The notes: generated from the letters alone by a model not told the origin. A DNA stretch of 64,000 nucleotides from Flavobacterium seoulense (GCF_000695795.1 NZ_JNCA01000014.1:1-64000), one strand, 5' to 3'. Positions 8,539-18,236 are shown, numbered from the stretch's first letter. Numbers and translations are program-made.

Positions 8539-9585
8539 CTAAAATTTTATGTTATGAATATCTATGTGAGCTTTTTCAAAATCTTCATGTTTTCCAACAT
8601 CTAGCCAATAACCAGAAAAAGGAAATGAAATAACTTTTAGATTTTTACTAATTAATTCTTCCATCAGATCTGTTGCATTAAAAAATGTTTCTTTTGGGAT
8701 GAAGTTTAACATTTTCTTTTTAATCAGATATATTCCTCCATTTGAGTAATAGGTATATGTTGGTTTTTCTTTAAAACTTTTTACTTCTCCTTTATTTGTC
8801 TCTAAAACTGCGTATGGAATATTGACTTGATATGGAATAGTCAAAACAGCCAAATCGGCATCTTGTCTTATAAATTCAAGAAAAAATTGCTCATAATCTA
8901 TATTGGTCAATAAGTCAGAATTTGTAACAAGAATGTAATCATGTTCAAAATTCTTAATTTGTGAAACAGCTCCAATAGTCCCTAAAGGTTCATTCTCCCA
9001 AACATATTCAATCTTTACATTTTTGTTTTCACCTTTTCCAAAATGTTGTTCAATCTGTTCACCAAGATATTTTACAGAAACCCAAAAATCATCAATTCCA
9101 AATAGAGCTAATCGATCAAGATTATGTTCCATTATTGGCTTATCTCCAACTTTTAAGAGTGGTTTTGGAACTGTATCCGTTAAAGGTTGGAGTCTTTGTC
9201 CTCTTCCTCCAGCCATAATAACAGCATCAATTGGTAAATATGATCTGATTTTCCTAAAATTGATAACATTTACTACTTTCCGATTTTCATCAACGACTGG
9301 TACAATTCTAAAATCACCTTCGCGATATTCTATAACTTTTTTAAGATTATTTTCTCCTTTGACAATATATCGTGGATTATCCTGAATAATCTCATCAACA
9401 TTACATTCTATTGTAAATCCTTTAAGCAAACCTCTTCTAACATCTCCATCTGTTAATGCTCCTATTAATTTATCTTTATTATCAACAACAAAAAGTATCG
9501 CATCTTGTGACAGTTCATTGAACTGAAGTAAAGCTTGCTTTATTTTACTTCCTGAAAGAATTAAGTGGTCTTTATAAATTCTCAT
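8539..9585 (-). CDS. ptmE: CBS-domain nucleotidyltransferase, PtmE-like GlcN-1-P guanylyltransferase
   Basis: The 348-residue protein is a fusion. Residues about 10-115 form a CBS-domain pair, and about 121-340 form a sugar-phosphate nucleotidyltransferase with the signature AGGRGQRLQPLT and downstream PKPLL. This architecture matches PtmE of Campylobacter, a glucosamine-1-phosphate guanylyltransferase that commits sugar to the GDP-linked CMP-legionaminate route. The CBS pair may bind a regulatory nucleotide. The gene overlaps legG by 4 nt. Its presence is the main reason for preferring the GDP-linked route over the UDP-linked Legionella route. GDP specificity itself is inferred. Confidence 0.88.
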   Translation of the reverse strand: MRIYKDHLILSGSKIKQALLQFNELSQDAILFVVDNKDKLIGALTDGDVRRGLLKGFTIECNVDEIIQDNPRYIVKGENNLKKVIEYREGDFRIVPVVDENRKVVNVINFRKIRSYLPIDAVIMAGGRGQRLQPLTDTVPKPLLKVGDKPIMEHNLDRLALFGIDDFWVSVKYLGEQIEQHFGKGENKNVKIEYVWENEPLGTIGAVSQIKNFEHDYILVTNSDLLTNIDYEQFFLEFIRQDADLAVLTIPYQVNIPYAVLETNKGEVKSFKEKPTYTYYSNGGIYLIKKKMLNFIPKETFFNATDLMEELISKNLKVISFPFSGYWLDVGKHEDFEKAHIDIHNIKF

Positions 9586-10685
9586 GAGAATTGTTTAATG
9601 ATTTTAATTATATTATCGGCTGCATTTAATCTGAAATAAATATTTTCACCCGTATAAACGTTTAATTCAATTGCTTTGACAACAGAAGAAACAATTACTT
9701 TTTCTTCAAATTCACAATTTATAATATTATTGCTTTGTGCGCGTCCTTTTTGTCTATCTCCAACATTCACAACATATTTTCCAAATGAAGCTGCCTCTAA
9801 AATTCCGCTAGAAGTATTTCCTAACAATAATGAAGCATAATACATTGCTGAAAAGTAATTTATTTTTCCGAAATTTTCAATTAGTAAAATTCTATCAGGA
9901 GCTTCTTCTTTTAATTTTTCAATAGCTTCGCGGTATATCGATCCTTGTGTATCAGCATTTGGCATTGTAATGACAATAAATCTATTTTCAGCTATTTTTT
10001 TTAAAGCTTTTTTCATTTCCTCTGCGTATTGAAAATTATCCTGCGTAGACATAGTTTCAGGATGGAAAGTTACTAGAATGAATTCTTCTTCGGGTATTCC
10101 AAATTTCTCAAAAAAAGTTTGTTTATCTAATGGAGTAAAACTTTTAATATCATTTAAACTCAAAGACCCTGTTGTGAAAACGTTTTTCGAAGAATCGATA
10201 AGATCTGAAACTTTTTCAGTAAAAATATCAGTAGCAGTAAAATGAAAAGTTGAAGCCAAAGAAATTTGATGACGGTATATGTTATCAATCGCCCCTAATG
10301 TTGTTTCTCCTCCATGAAGGTGTGCAAATTTAACTCCGAAAGGAATTCCCGCCTGAATAGCTGCACTCATTTCAAAACGATCTCCTAAACAGAAAACTAA
10401 ATCATATTTATGAATCTGCCAAAAATCTGCAAATTTTAAAACAGTTAAACCATAAGATGAAGCTATAGATTCTTCAATATCATTTGAAATCAGAGATGAT
10501 ATAGCATGAATACAATTGTAAGAATCCTTTTCTATATCTTTTAGTGTATAACCATGACTTCTGGATAAATGTGTTCCAAAAGCAATAATTTCCAACTCAA
10601 AAAAATTATCTTTTTTAATTTTATTAAGTAAGGGAAGATATATACCGTAATCGGCTCGTGAACTTGTTAAAACACCTATTTTCAT
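9582..10685 (-). CDS. legG: Hydrolysing NDP-diacetylbacillosamine 2-epimerase (LegG/NeuC family)
   Basis: The 367-residue protein belongs to the hydrolysing UDP-GlcNAc 2-epimerase family, with GDRFEM (101-106), HGGE (124-127) and a C-terminal GNTSSGILEAASFG nucleotide-binding segment. In this context it would convert GDP-linked 2,4-diacetamido-2,4,6-trideoxyglucose to 2,4-diacetamido-2,4,6-trideoxymannose with loss of the nucleotide, giving the substrate of LegI. Its start ATG overlaps the legI stop by one base. NeuC of sialic acid synthesis is the alternative. The 4,6-dehydratase and aminotransferase in the same operon favour the trideoxy substrate. Confidence 0.9.
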   Translation of the reverse strand: MKIGVLTSSRADYGIYLPLLNKIKKDNFFELEIIAFGTHLSRSHGYTLKDIEKDSYNCIHAISSLISNDIEESIASSYGLTVLKFADFWQIHKYDLVFCLGDRFEMSAAIQAGIPFGVKFAHLHGGETTLGAIDNIYRHQISLASTFHFTATDIFTEKVSDLIDSSKNVFTTGSLSLNDIKSFTPLDKQTFFEKFGIPEEEFILVTFHPETMSTQDNFQYAEEMKKALKKIAENRFIVITMPNADTQGSIYREAIEKLKEEAPDRILLIENFGKINYFSAMYYASLLLGNTSSGILEAASFGKYVVNVGDRQKGRAQSNNIINCEFEEKVIVSSVVKAIELNVYTGENIYFRLNAADNIIKIIKQFS

Positions 10686-11704
10686 TAAATATCAGAAAAT
10701 GAAAGTTTATCAAATTCAATCTTATCCACAATCAGCTTTTTACCGATAACTTTTTCCCATTCCATCGGAGAAATTCCATCTCCTGGTCGTAATGGGATAA
10801 GATCATCATCGGTTAAGATATGTCCTTTTGGTAAATTCTTATTTAAGTGGATACTTTTTCTTGCAATAGCAATATTTTTTGTTTCACTTTTACTTGGAAC
10901 TTTCTCTCCATCTCCACTTATAGCCTTTTCAATATTACGTATTGCCAAAACCATTTCTTTCAATTCATGTGGCTCTAACGAAGCTACATGATCCGGACCA
11001 GATAAAGTCTTATCTAAAGTGAAATGTTTTTCTATAATTTGTGCTCCCAAAGCAACAGCAGCAACAGGAACTTCAATACCAAGTGTATGATCAGAATATC
11101 CTATCTGAGTCTTGAATTTTTCTTTAATAGACAGCATTGCTTTAAGGTTAACATCCTTCATTGGAGTCGGATATTCTGTATTACAATGTAAAATTGAAAC
11201 CATTTCCTTTGAAAGTCCAAATTTTACTAATACTTCTAAAGCATTTTCAATATCTTTTTCAGAACACATTCCGGTAGACATTATAACAGGCTTTTTACAT
11301 TGAGCCACAGCTTTAAGGTAAGGATAGTTCGTTATTTCTCCACTTGGAATTTTAAAAAATGTAAGCCCTAAATCATTTAGGTATTTTACTCCTTCAACAT
11401 CGAATGCTGTAGAGAAAAAATTAATATTTCTTTCCGAACAATAAGATATTAACTCCAAATGATTCTCGTGACTTAACTCTAGATTTTTCAACATTGTATA
11501 TTGAGAGTCATCACCATCATTAATATTTACACTTTGATAAGTTGCTTTTTTTGCAGATTTACTTACCAAATTATCAGCCTTAAAAGTCTGAAATTTGACA
11601 TAATCCACTCCAGCTTCTACAGCAGCATCAATTAATTTTTTTGCTATCTGGATGTCACCATTATGATTGACTCCAGCTTCAGCTATAATAATTACTTTGT
11701 CCAT
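10685..11704 (-). CDS. legI: N,N'-diacetyllegionaminate synthase (LegI/NeuB family)
   Basis: The 339-residue protein has the NeuB domain with AEAGVNHNG (8-16), KFQTFKA and the metal/substrate motif KHFTLDKTLSGPDH, then a C-terminal SAF (antifreeze-like) domain from about residue 280. It condenses phosphoenolpyruvate with a six-carbon N-acetyl sugar to make a nonulosonic acid. By gene context the sugar is 2,4-diacetamido-2,4,6-trideoxymannose and the product diacetyllegionaminic acid. Legionaminate, sialate and pseudaminate synthases share these motifs, so the neighbours decide the name. Confidence 0.92.
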   Translation of the reverse strand: MDKVIIIAEAGVNHNGDIQIAKKLIDAAVEAGVDYVKFQTFKADNLVSKSAKKATYQSVNINDGDDSQYTMLKNLELSHENHLELISYCSERNINFFSTAFDVEGVKYLNDLGLTFFKIPSGEITNYPYLKAVAQCKKPVIMSTGMCSEKDIENALEVLVKFGLSKEMVSILHCNTEYPTPMKDVNLKAMLSIKEKFKTQIGYSDHTLGIEVPVAAVALGAQIIEKHFTLDKTLSGPDHVASLEPHELKEMVLAIRNIEKAISGDGEKVPSKSETKNIAIARKSIHLNKNLPKGHILTDDDLIPLRPGDGISPMEWEKVIGKKLIVDKIEFDKLSFSDI

Positions 11705-11706
11705 TC

Positions 11707-12330
11707 TTAAATTATTCTCCCGGGATTACCTACAACTTTTTTTCCATCTGGAATATTAGTAATAATGACAGATCCTGCACCTATTATTACATCCTTCCCA
11801 ATATTAACACCTTGCTTAACAACAGAATTTGCTCCCACAAAACTTCTTTCTCCAACTGTTACATTTCCAGCTAGAACAGCTCCAGGAGCAATATGGACTG
11901 CATCATGTAAACTGCATTCATGTTCGATAATACAGCCAGTATTTAAAATTACATTTTTTCCAATTTTTGCGAGAGAATTAACAGTTACATTTTTATTAAT
12001 AAAAGTACCTGATCCTATTGAAACATTTTTAGAAATAACTGCCGTTTTATCGATAATAGTTTGAACTACTTTACCTTTTTCTTCAATTAAATTTGAAATA
12101 TTTTGTCTCAATTTATTATCACCTATACCTAGCGCAAAAGGAATTTCTCTAGACCAACCTACGAAATTAGTTTCTATTTCGAATCCTAAATAAATTAAGT
12201 CGTAAGGATTCGAATTTGCTTCTACTTTATCTGAATATCCAACAATATTTAAACCTATATCCAGAATAGCATCTGCAACAACATATGCATGTCCAGAATA
12301 GCCAACAAGAATAACTTCCTTATCTAACAC
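11707..12330 (-). CDS. legH: Sugar N-acetyltransferase (LegH/PglD/NeuD type)
   Basis: The 207-residue protein has a Rossmann-like N-terminus (VILVGYSGHAYVVAD) and then a left-handed beta-helix of hexapeptide repeats, ending VVGNPGRII. This is the PglD/NeuD fold. It should N-acetylate the 4-amino group made by LegC, using acetyl-CoA. The expected catalytic His lies in IIEHECSLH. The only in-frame start is GTG at 12328-12330, which overlaps the legC stop by 11 nt. No usable ATG exists nearby, so GTG was chosen. The pathway position is well supported by adjacency to legC and legB. Confidence 0.87.
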   Translation of the reverse strand: MLDKEVILVGYSGHAYVVADAILDIGLNIVGYSDKVEANSNPYDLIYLGFEIETNFVGWSREIPFALGIGDNKLRQNISNLIEEKGKVVQTIIDKTAVISKNVSIGSGTFINKNVTVNSLAKIGKNVILNTGCIIEHECSLHDAVHIAPGAVLAGNVTVGERSFVGANSVVKQGVNIGKDVIIGAGSVIITNIPDGKKVVGNPGRII

Positions 12331-13465
12331 TACTTGGTATATTTACAATTCTCTCTTCTAAAAACTCCGCGTTAAGCTGTTTATCTCTTTGACAATTACT
12401 GTACATTGGTAAGCGGTACATCAACTGCCAGATAGGTCTTGTCATTACGTTATTATCGTTTGTTACTTTCAAAAACAAATCACGATCTGACTTATTTTCA
12501 AGTTCCACACACATTAACCAATAGTTGGCTTTTGTGTTTGGAGTTTCAGTTCTAAATTTCACACCATTTGATGCAAAAAATGATTCATACTGTTTTGCTA
12601 ATGTTCTTTTGTTCTCAAGAAAATTATCTAATTGCTCTAATTGAGCACATGCGAGAGCAGCGTTTAGATTGGGCATTCTAAAATTATACCCCATTTCATC
12701 GTGAACATATTCGTATGGATGTGGAATCTTCGCTGTAGTTGTCAAGTATTTACCTTTTTCTCCTAATTTCAGATCATTTGTAACAATTGCACCGCCACCT
12801 CCGCATGTTACTATTTTATTTCCATTAAATGAAAATGCGCCAAGCTTTCCAAAACTACCTGTCGATTTTCCTTTATATTCACTACCTAAAGATTCTGCCG
12901 CATCTTCTAGTACTGGAATTTTCCATTTATCGCAAACCTCTATTAATTCATCTAAATGTACAGGAAAACCAAACGTATGCATTGGTAAACAAGCACTTAT
13001 TTTTTTTCCTGTTTTTTTATTATAACAACCATCTTCTCTTAAATCACCAAATTCTTCTAAAAAAACTGCAACGGAATTTGGTGACAATCCCATCGTATCC
13101 AAATCCACATCTAGAAAAACCGGGGTTGCATTTTGGTACGCGATTGCATTAGCTGTTGCTACAAAAGTTAAAGCTTGGGTTAAAACCTCATCACCAGCTT
13201 TTACTCCAATTAATCGTAAAGCTACCTGAATTGCAGCTGTACCATTTACAACAGCAACTGCTCTTTGAGTATTGGTAATATTTTGCATCATTACTTCAAA
13301 TTGATCCACATACGCACCAACTGAAGAAACAAAAGTAGAATCTATTGTCTCAAGTAAATATTTTTTTTCATTACCCCCAAAATGAGGAACATGCAGAGGT
13401 ATGAAATTTTCTGTCTTATATTGTTCTTTTATAAAAGAAATCGTAGCTTTAATAGCATTATTCAT
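12320..13465 (-). CDS. legC: PLP-dependent sugar 4-aminotransferase (LegC, DegT/DnrJ family)
   Basis: This 381-residue DegT/DnrJ/EryC1 aminotransferase has the PLP lysine at K217 in FNGNKIVTCGGGG, the conserved EDAAESLG segment and AVNGTAAIQ-type cofactor loop near residue 75. It should transaminate the 4-keto group produced by LegB to give a 4-amino-4,6-dideoxy sugar nucleotide. The VPHFGGNEKKYL start is typical of LegC-type enzymes. It lies 2 nt from legB and overlaps legH. Pseudaminate PseC belongs to the same superfamily but sits with PseB and PseH, which are not seen here. Confidence 0.9.
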   Translation of the reverse strand: MNNAIKATISFIKEQYKTENFIPLHVPHFGGNEKKYLLETIDSTFVSSVGAYVDQFEVMMQNITNTQRAVAVVNGTAAIQVALRLIGVKAGDEVLTQALTFVATANAIAYQNATPVFLDVDLDTMGLSPNSVAVFLEEFGDLREDGCYNKKTGKKISACLPMHTFGFPVHLDELIEVCDKWKIPVLEDAAESLGSEYKGKSTGSFGKLGAFSFNGNKIVTCGGGGAIVTNDLKLGEKGKYLTTTAKIPHPYEYVHDEMGYNFRMPNLNAALACAQLEQLDNFLENKRTLAKQYESFFASNGVKFRTETPNTKANYWLMCVELENKSDRDLFLKVTNDNNVMTRPIWQLMYRLPMYSNCQRDKQLNAEFLEERIVNIPSSVR

Positions 13466-13467
13466 AA

Positions 13468-14655
13468 TTACATTTTTGAATCTAAATACTTACCTGTTTC
13501 CTTATGCCCGAAATTAGGTATCATACTATGAAATAAATCCACTATTTCTTCCTTTTTCCATTCTTTATTGCATTTCATTTCCTTTACTCTTTCTGAAAAA
13601 TTCACCAACTTATCTTGTTCAAAAATAGCATCATTCTTTATAACGCCCAAGTTCTCGAAACGTTGCATGTCAAGTATTTCATTTTCGGTAAAAAATTCTT
13701 CAAAATCTTTTTCACCAGTAGTATCACTAGACGTAAACAAACATGGCCATTTTTTTTCTTTGATTAGTTCTTCAGACATAGTCCTGGCTTCTTCTTCAGA
13801 ACCACAAGGATAAGCTTCATACCCCAATTCTGCTAAATATTTAACTGCAATATCTGCAAATGTAATTAAATGTAAATTTTCACTTAATTTAGGAAAAAAA
13901 ACATCTCGGTTCTCCCCAAAAATACAAGACATTAAACAAAGTTCACCAGACTCTTTCGGGGTAACAAAATATCTTTTAATATCGTTTGGCGCTACAATTG
14001 GTTGTTTTTTTATAATTCGTTGATTAAACCCATGTAACAATGATCCATCTGAAAAGGCAACATTTGCAAAACGAGCTGTTGAAATTTTAATTTTTTCGCT
14101 TTTACGCATCAAATACATTTCCATGATTCTTTTTGAAGCCCCCATCATATTAACAGGATTAGCAGCTTTATCTGTAGAAACACAAAAATATTTTTTAGCA
14201 CCATTTTCTATTGATTGTTCTAACGTTTTTTCTGTATTGAAAACATTTACATCAATCATTCTCATTAAAGTAAAAGGATCTTTTTCACTTCGAACATGTT
14301 TCAATGCTGATAAATTTAAAACATAATCATATTGTCCATCAGATTTAATAAAAGCATCATATTCAATTGAGCCTATATCTAAGGCAAATGTTTGAAAATC
14401 TCCGTCAATATAACCAAAAGAGCTTCTGATATCTCTTACAAGCTCAACCATATTGTTCTCACTAATATCAACAACGTGCAATTTAGCAGGATTTCTTTTG
14501 AATATCTCTTTAGTAACGGCTTGACCAATTGAACCCGCACCACCAATAACTAAAAATGAAGAAGATTCAACTATTTTTTTTAGTTCAGCTTCATGTGTTA
14601 AAATATCTTTTTCAAATATTTCTTCTTCTCTGCCAATTAATTTTAAAATGTTCAC
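13468..14655 (-). CDS. legB: NDP-GlcNAc 4,6-dehydratase (LegB, Polysacc_synt_2 family)
   Basis: The 395-residue SDR-type dehydratase has the NAD motif GGAGSIG (38-44), STDKA (160-164) and M171-x3-K175 in place of the usual Tyr-x3-Lys. That substitution is typical of the FlaA1/PglF-like retaining 4,6-dehydratases. It is soluble, without the membrane helices of PglF. It opens the legionaminate pathway by converting NDP-GlcNAc to the 4-keto-6-deoxy sugar, and the PtmE neighbour suggests a GDP-linked substrate. The start is GTG at 14653-14655; no in-frame ATG exists near. It follows the Wzz-type gene after 3 nt. Confidence 0.88.
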   Translation of the reverse strand: MNILKLIGREEEIFEKDILTHEAELKKIVESSSFLVIGGAGSIGQAVTKEIFKRNPAKLHVVDISENNMVELVRDIRSSFGYIDGDFQTFALDIGSIEYDAFIKSDGQYDYVLNLSALKHVRSEKDPFTLMRMIDVNVFNTEKTLEQSIENGAKKYFCVSTDKAANPVNMMGASKRIMEMYLMRKSEKIKISTARFANVAFSDGSLLHGFNQRIIKKQPIVAPNDIKRYFVTPKESGELCLMSCIFGENRDVFFPKLSENLHLITFADIAVKYLAELGYEAYPCGSEEEARTMSEELIKEKKWPCLFTSSDTTGEKDFEEFFTENEILDMQRFENLGVIKNDAIFEQDKLVNFSERVKEMKCNKEWKKEEIVDLFHSMIPNFGHKETGKYLDSKM

Positions 14656-14658
14656 TAT

Positions 14659-15726
14659 TTAATAATTTAAATTATTGAGCTCTTTAAAAATCTTTTTAAG
14701 TATCAAATATAACACTATAAAAAAACCACTTAAAAAACCACCTAAAATGATTCCTTTTGCTTTACCAAATCTTTCTTTTTTTAATGGTAAAATTGGTTTG
14801 TCAATTACTTGAATTAATGGTGTTTCTTTACGTAAAGTAACCTTGGCTAGCTCGGTCTGTTTAACTAACTCTGTAAGTATAGCTGTATTAGCCTGTACAT
14901 CCACCTGCCTGCGGGCAGAAGGCGCACGACGTACATTCATTGCTGGGTTTAATCCAAAGGTATTATCATTTGCTACAGCTACTCCTGTAATCGCTCCATT
15001 AAGTTCACGACGAATAGAATCTGTTTGACGTTCTAAAATCAACATGTTTTCACGGGATTTTTTACTTTTGGTATGGATATAAAAATCAGATACTTCTTTA
15101 GCTAAAGCTTCACAAAAATATTTAGAAAACAATTCATTTTCAGAAGTCACATCAATACTGATTATAGCAACTTTTTTATCCTTTTGAGCTACTGCCAAAG
15201 CTGACTTTGATAAATTAGCATATATAGCTCCTATAATACTATCCTGAACCCGGGTAAATTTTTGACGATTGGCATTGGGTAAAAACTCTAATTTAGCGAA
15301 ATCCGGCTTTTCATCCCAGCTTTTTCGCCATTCATTATTCTGAATATACATTTCGGCTAAAGAGATATTCTTCCCATTGACATTAACAGGAGACAATAAG
15401 GTTTTCTCCACCATAGACCTGGATTTAAACAACTCTGTCAAATTAGAGCCTGAAAAAACACCACCACTGCTTCCTCCTAAATCTAATCCAAAAGAACTAG
15501 CCAAACCTAAGGCTCCTCCTACACCTCCTCCTTTTTCATCTTCCAAAGCAAAGGTCATGGTAGCTGTATACACCGGCTTTTTTATAAAAGAATAAGCTAA
15601 TCCTAAACCAGCACCTATGACTCCCGCTAACACAATAATCTTCCATTGAGACAGTAAATAATCATACCACTCTTTTACTTTCAAAATAAGTTCCTTTAAA
15701 CTTATTTCGTCATTTTGTACTTCCAT
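14659..15726 (-). CDS. Wzz-type chain-length/co-polymerase protein without kinase domain
   Basis: The protein has a cytoplasmic N-terminus, a first membrane segment near residues 33-50 (IIVLAGVIGAGLGLAYSF), a large periplasmic domain with coiled-coil character (RENMLILERQTDSIRREL), and a second membrane segment near the C-terminus (GIILGGFLSGFFIVLYLI). This is the Wzz/PCP topology. No C-terminal tyrosine kinase is attached, unlike the Wzc gene upstream. A TTG three bases upstream keeps the frame, but ATG at 15724-15726 (355 residues) is the better start. It probably partners the SLBB export protein encoded next door to control chain length. Confidence 0.85.
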   Translation of the reverse strand: MEVQNDEISLKELILKVKEWYDYLLSQWKIIVLAGVIGAGLGLAYSFIKKPVYTATMTFALEDEKGGGVGGALGLASSFGLDLGGSSGGVFSGSNLTELFKSRSMVEKTLLSPVNVNGKNISLAEMYIQNNEWRKSWDEKPDFAKLEFLPNANRQKFTRVQDSIIGAIYANLSKSALAVAQKDKKVAIISIDVTSENELFSKYFCEALAKEVSDFYIHTKSKKSRENMLILERQTDSIRRELNGAITGVAVANDNTFGLNPAMNVRRAPSARRQVDVQANTAILTELVKQTELAKVTLRKETPLIQVIDKPILPLKKERFGKAKGIILGGFLSGFFIVLYLILKKIFKELNNLNY

Positions 15727-15750
15727 CAATTCTTTATATTTTTAATAAGC

Positions 15751-15795
15751 AGCTGTTAATCATAACTAAAAACAGCTAACTGATAACAGACAAGA
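15751..15795. repeat. Degenerate heptamer-period intergenic element
   Basis: The gap between the Wzz-type and SLBB genes contains TAAC or AAAC cores spaced at 7 or 14 nt (15763, 15770, 15777, 15784). They are preceded by AGCTGTT (15751-15757), which is the inverted complement of AACAGCT (15771-15777). The same 7-nt period and GTTA/TAAC cores occur at 22942-22997 and 50580-50669. Confidence 0.5.
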
Positions 15796-15797
15796 TT

Positions 15798-18209
15798 TTA
15801 TCTAAAAGCAGTTATAATCAATAAGGCCAGACTAGAAAATATACTTCCAAAACCAACCCATTCACCTGCAGTCAATTTCTTACGCTCTGGTTTTTCGGGT
15901 ACTATGATTTGAGAATCGGGCATTACTTTAGGATAGGATCTAAAAAACAAAAATGAACTAGCAACATCGGCTTTACCATTAGGATAAATAATGTATGCTT
16001 TCTTTTTCCAGCCTTTAGCATCTACACCTCCGACCGAATTTAAATAGTATCTAAATGATTTCCCTTCGCGGTAAGGAATTTCAGAATTTAATAGCACATT
16101 CCCTGTCACTTTTATTCCTTCATTAAATTCAGCGATTTCAATCTGATCCCCTGGAAATAAGGTAACATTAGAATAATGCTTTGGATCTTTCGTTATCTTA
16201 TTCCAATCTACCGGTATTATAGTATATTTCATTTGATTCTTCAATTTTTCACTTAACTTAACCGATGTAGAATCTGAATTCGATAAATTTAAATCGATGC
16301 TTTGTATTTTTTCTATTTGTTCTGCTTTAATAGGTCGTTTAATTTTTACTCCCTGAATATTAGCCACATCTTTTAAGCCTCCTGCACGGGAAACAATATT
16401 ATAAACGGTTTCTTTTTTATTCTGCAAAACATAATTACCTGGATAAACTACTGCTCCTGTTATACTAACCATTTCCGGTTTTTCATAAACTGCTACTCTC
16501 CTAATGTTAATGACATCAAAAGGCATCAAAGCATAATTTTTAAGCTGTTCATTATTTTCCGGAGTCAATTCTAAGTTAATTAGTTCTATACGATTTGGAT
16601 TAGAATTATCAATATTATCTGATTTAATCATTCTGGCTATTTCAACACGTTTAGAAGCTGAACCTGTTAAACCACCTGCTTGTACTAATAAATCATTAAG
16701 AGTTAAATTATCTAAATAATCATATTCTCCCGCATTTCTAACCTCACCAGCAATAGTAACTTTGTATTCTTCCCTAAAATCTAAAACAGAATACACAGTA
16801 ACAATATCTTCTCTTTTTAATAAAACATCTGCATTTAGATCTCCTGAAAGTGCTGCCCCTAAATCGGCGTTAATAATCTCTGTACTCAAATCGTTTTTTA
16901 AACGAACAATACGCGCACGTTTACTATAGGCATCTTCTTTTAATCCTTCTGCCTGAGCTATCAAATCAGAAATTCGCATTCCCTCAGTAAATGAATAAAA
17001 ATTAGGTCTAAAGACTGCTCCTTCAATTTTAATACGATTTTCAAAACGATTTAAAATTTTAGTTACTCTAAAAACGTCTCCTGATTGAGGAAGATAGCTA
17101 TTAAAATCTTTTTGAAGAATATCACGAACTTTAAACTCTTTTGCTGTTTTTTGAGTAACATTCACCGAAGCAGTATATGCAAACTCATTAAAGCCTGAAG
17201 CGAAATTTAAAAGCTGAGCAAATGTCTCACCTTTTTTCATTTCAAAAATACCTGGTCTTTTTACTTCACCATTGATAGTGACACGCTGACTGTAGGCCGG
17301 AATACGAATAACATCATTCTCTTTCAAACTCACATTATCCGACTGATCGCCTTTAACCAGAAAATTATAAATATCAACATTACGATATACTTTATTATTT
17401 CTGATTAATTCGATATTTCTGTAACTTCCGTTTTTACCAGGCCCTCCTGCTAAATGTAACGCATTATAAACAGTAGCCAAAGAAGAAACCGAATAATTAC
17501 CCGGTTGTTTTCCTCCTACTACGGTAATTTTAATAGTACGAATGCGGCTTAAACTCACACTAACCTTAGACTGTCCTGAGCTAACAGTACTATACACTCT
17601 TGCAATAGCCGCTTTTATTTTTTGGGTAGCTGCTTCAATTGAAATTCCAGAAACAGCAATTTGCCCCACATATTGAATGGTAATTTTACCTTCAACACTT
17701 ACAGGAATACTTTCATTATATTCTTGCACTCCATAAACACTCACTTGTAACTCATCTCCGGGACCTAGAATATAATTCATTGGAGTAGCTAATTTCAAAT
17801 CTGGTTCAAAATTTAAAGTTGGATTATCAAATAGCTCCGAACCAAAAATTTGAGCATTTAATGAATCTTTTATTTTAATATTAGAAACCTTTTCTTGTTT
17901 TCTTGTTCTTTCAGCAGTTGAACTATTAGTATTTACTAAAGAGTTATTTAATGTAGGTTTATCAATTCGGGCACGCAATTTTGAAAACTCAGCTGATGAC
18001 ATTCCTTTAGACAATGCAATAGACTCAAGCTGATTCAATGTCATGCTCTTACTTTGTAATTGTGTCTTTATTTTTACTACATCAGCTTCTGATAAATTAT
18101 CAACTTTTACCGAACTTAAATCATTCATATTTAAGAAATCCTGAGCTAACATCTCAGGAGACTGTAAAAATGTAAATAATATAATAATGACTGTAATTAT
18201 TTTTTTCAT
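15798..18209 (-). CDS. SLBB-domain polysaccharide export protein (Wza-like, large form)
   Basis: The 803-residue protein has a signal peptide (MKKIITVIIILFTFLQ...LAQ), a polysaccharide-export (Poly_export) domain starting about residue 145 (YILGPGDELQVSVYG), then several SLBB repeats seen as repeated TVKG/TINGEV-x-RPG-type strands (ITVVGGKQPGNYSV, VTINGEVKRPGIF, VTIAGEVRNAGEY, VSITGAVVYPGNY). One hydrophobic segment lies at the extreme C-terminus. It should form or line an outer-membrane or periplasmic exit channel. It is far longer than classical Wza and is a second export protein besides the lipoprotein at 26466-27257. Confidence 0.88.
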   Translation of the reverse strand: MKKIITVIIILFTFLQSPEMLAQDFLNMNDLSSVKVDNLSEADVVKIKTQLQSKSMTLNQLESIALSKGMSSAEFSKLRARIDKPTLNNSLVNTNSSTAERTRKQEKVSNIKIKDSLNAQIFGSELFDNPTLNFEPDLKLATPMNYILGPGDELQVSVYGVQEYNESIPVSVEGKITIQYVGQIAVSGISIEAATQKIKAAIARVYSTVSSGQSKVSVSLSRIRTIKITVVGGKQPGNYSVSSLATVYNALHLAGGPGKNGSYRNIELIRNNKVYRNVDIYNFLVKGDQSDNVSLKENDVIRIPAYSQRVTINGEVKRPGIFEMKKGETFAQLLNFASGFNEFAYTASVNVTQKTAKEFKVRDILQKDFNSYLPQSGDVFRVTKILNRFENRIKIEGAVFRPNFYSFTEGMRISDLIAQAEGLKEDAYSKRARIVRLKNDLSTEIINADLGAALSGDLNADVLLKREDIVTVYSVLDFREEYKVTIAGEVRNAGEYDYLDNLTLNDLLVQAGGLTGSASKRVEIARMIKSDNIDNSNPNRIELINLELTPENNEQLKNYALMPFDVINIRRVAVYEKPEMVSITGAVVYPGNYVLQNKKETVYNIVSRAGGLKDVANIQGVKIKRPIKAEQIEKIQSIDLNLSNSDSTSVKLSEKLKNQMKYTIIPVDWNKITKDPKHYSNVTLFPGDQIEIAEFNEGIKVTGNVLLNSEIPYREGKSFRYYLNSVGGVDAKGWKKKAYIIYPNGKADVASSFLFFRSYPKVMPDSQIIVPEKPERKKLTAGEWVGFGSIFSSLALLIITAFR

Positions 18210-18236
18210 AAAATTTTATTATAAACCAGTATATTT

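Noticed and set aside
9023..9385. 120-residue plus-strand ORF opposite ptmE
   Set aside because: It is antisense to conserved CBS and nucleotidyltransferase segments and has no domain signature.
7815..14655. A pseudaminic acid or plain sialic acid pathway
   Set aside because: No PseG-type nucleotidase is seen; instead a hydrolysing 2-epimerase and a PtmE-type nucleotidyltransferase are present. The 4,6-dehydratase and 4-aminotransferase exclude simple sialic acid.
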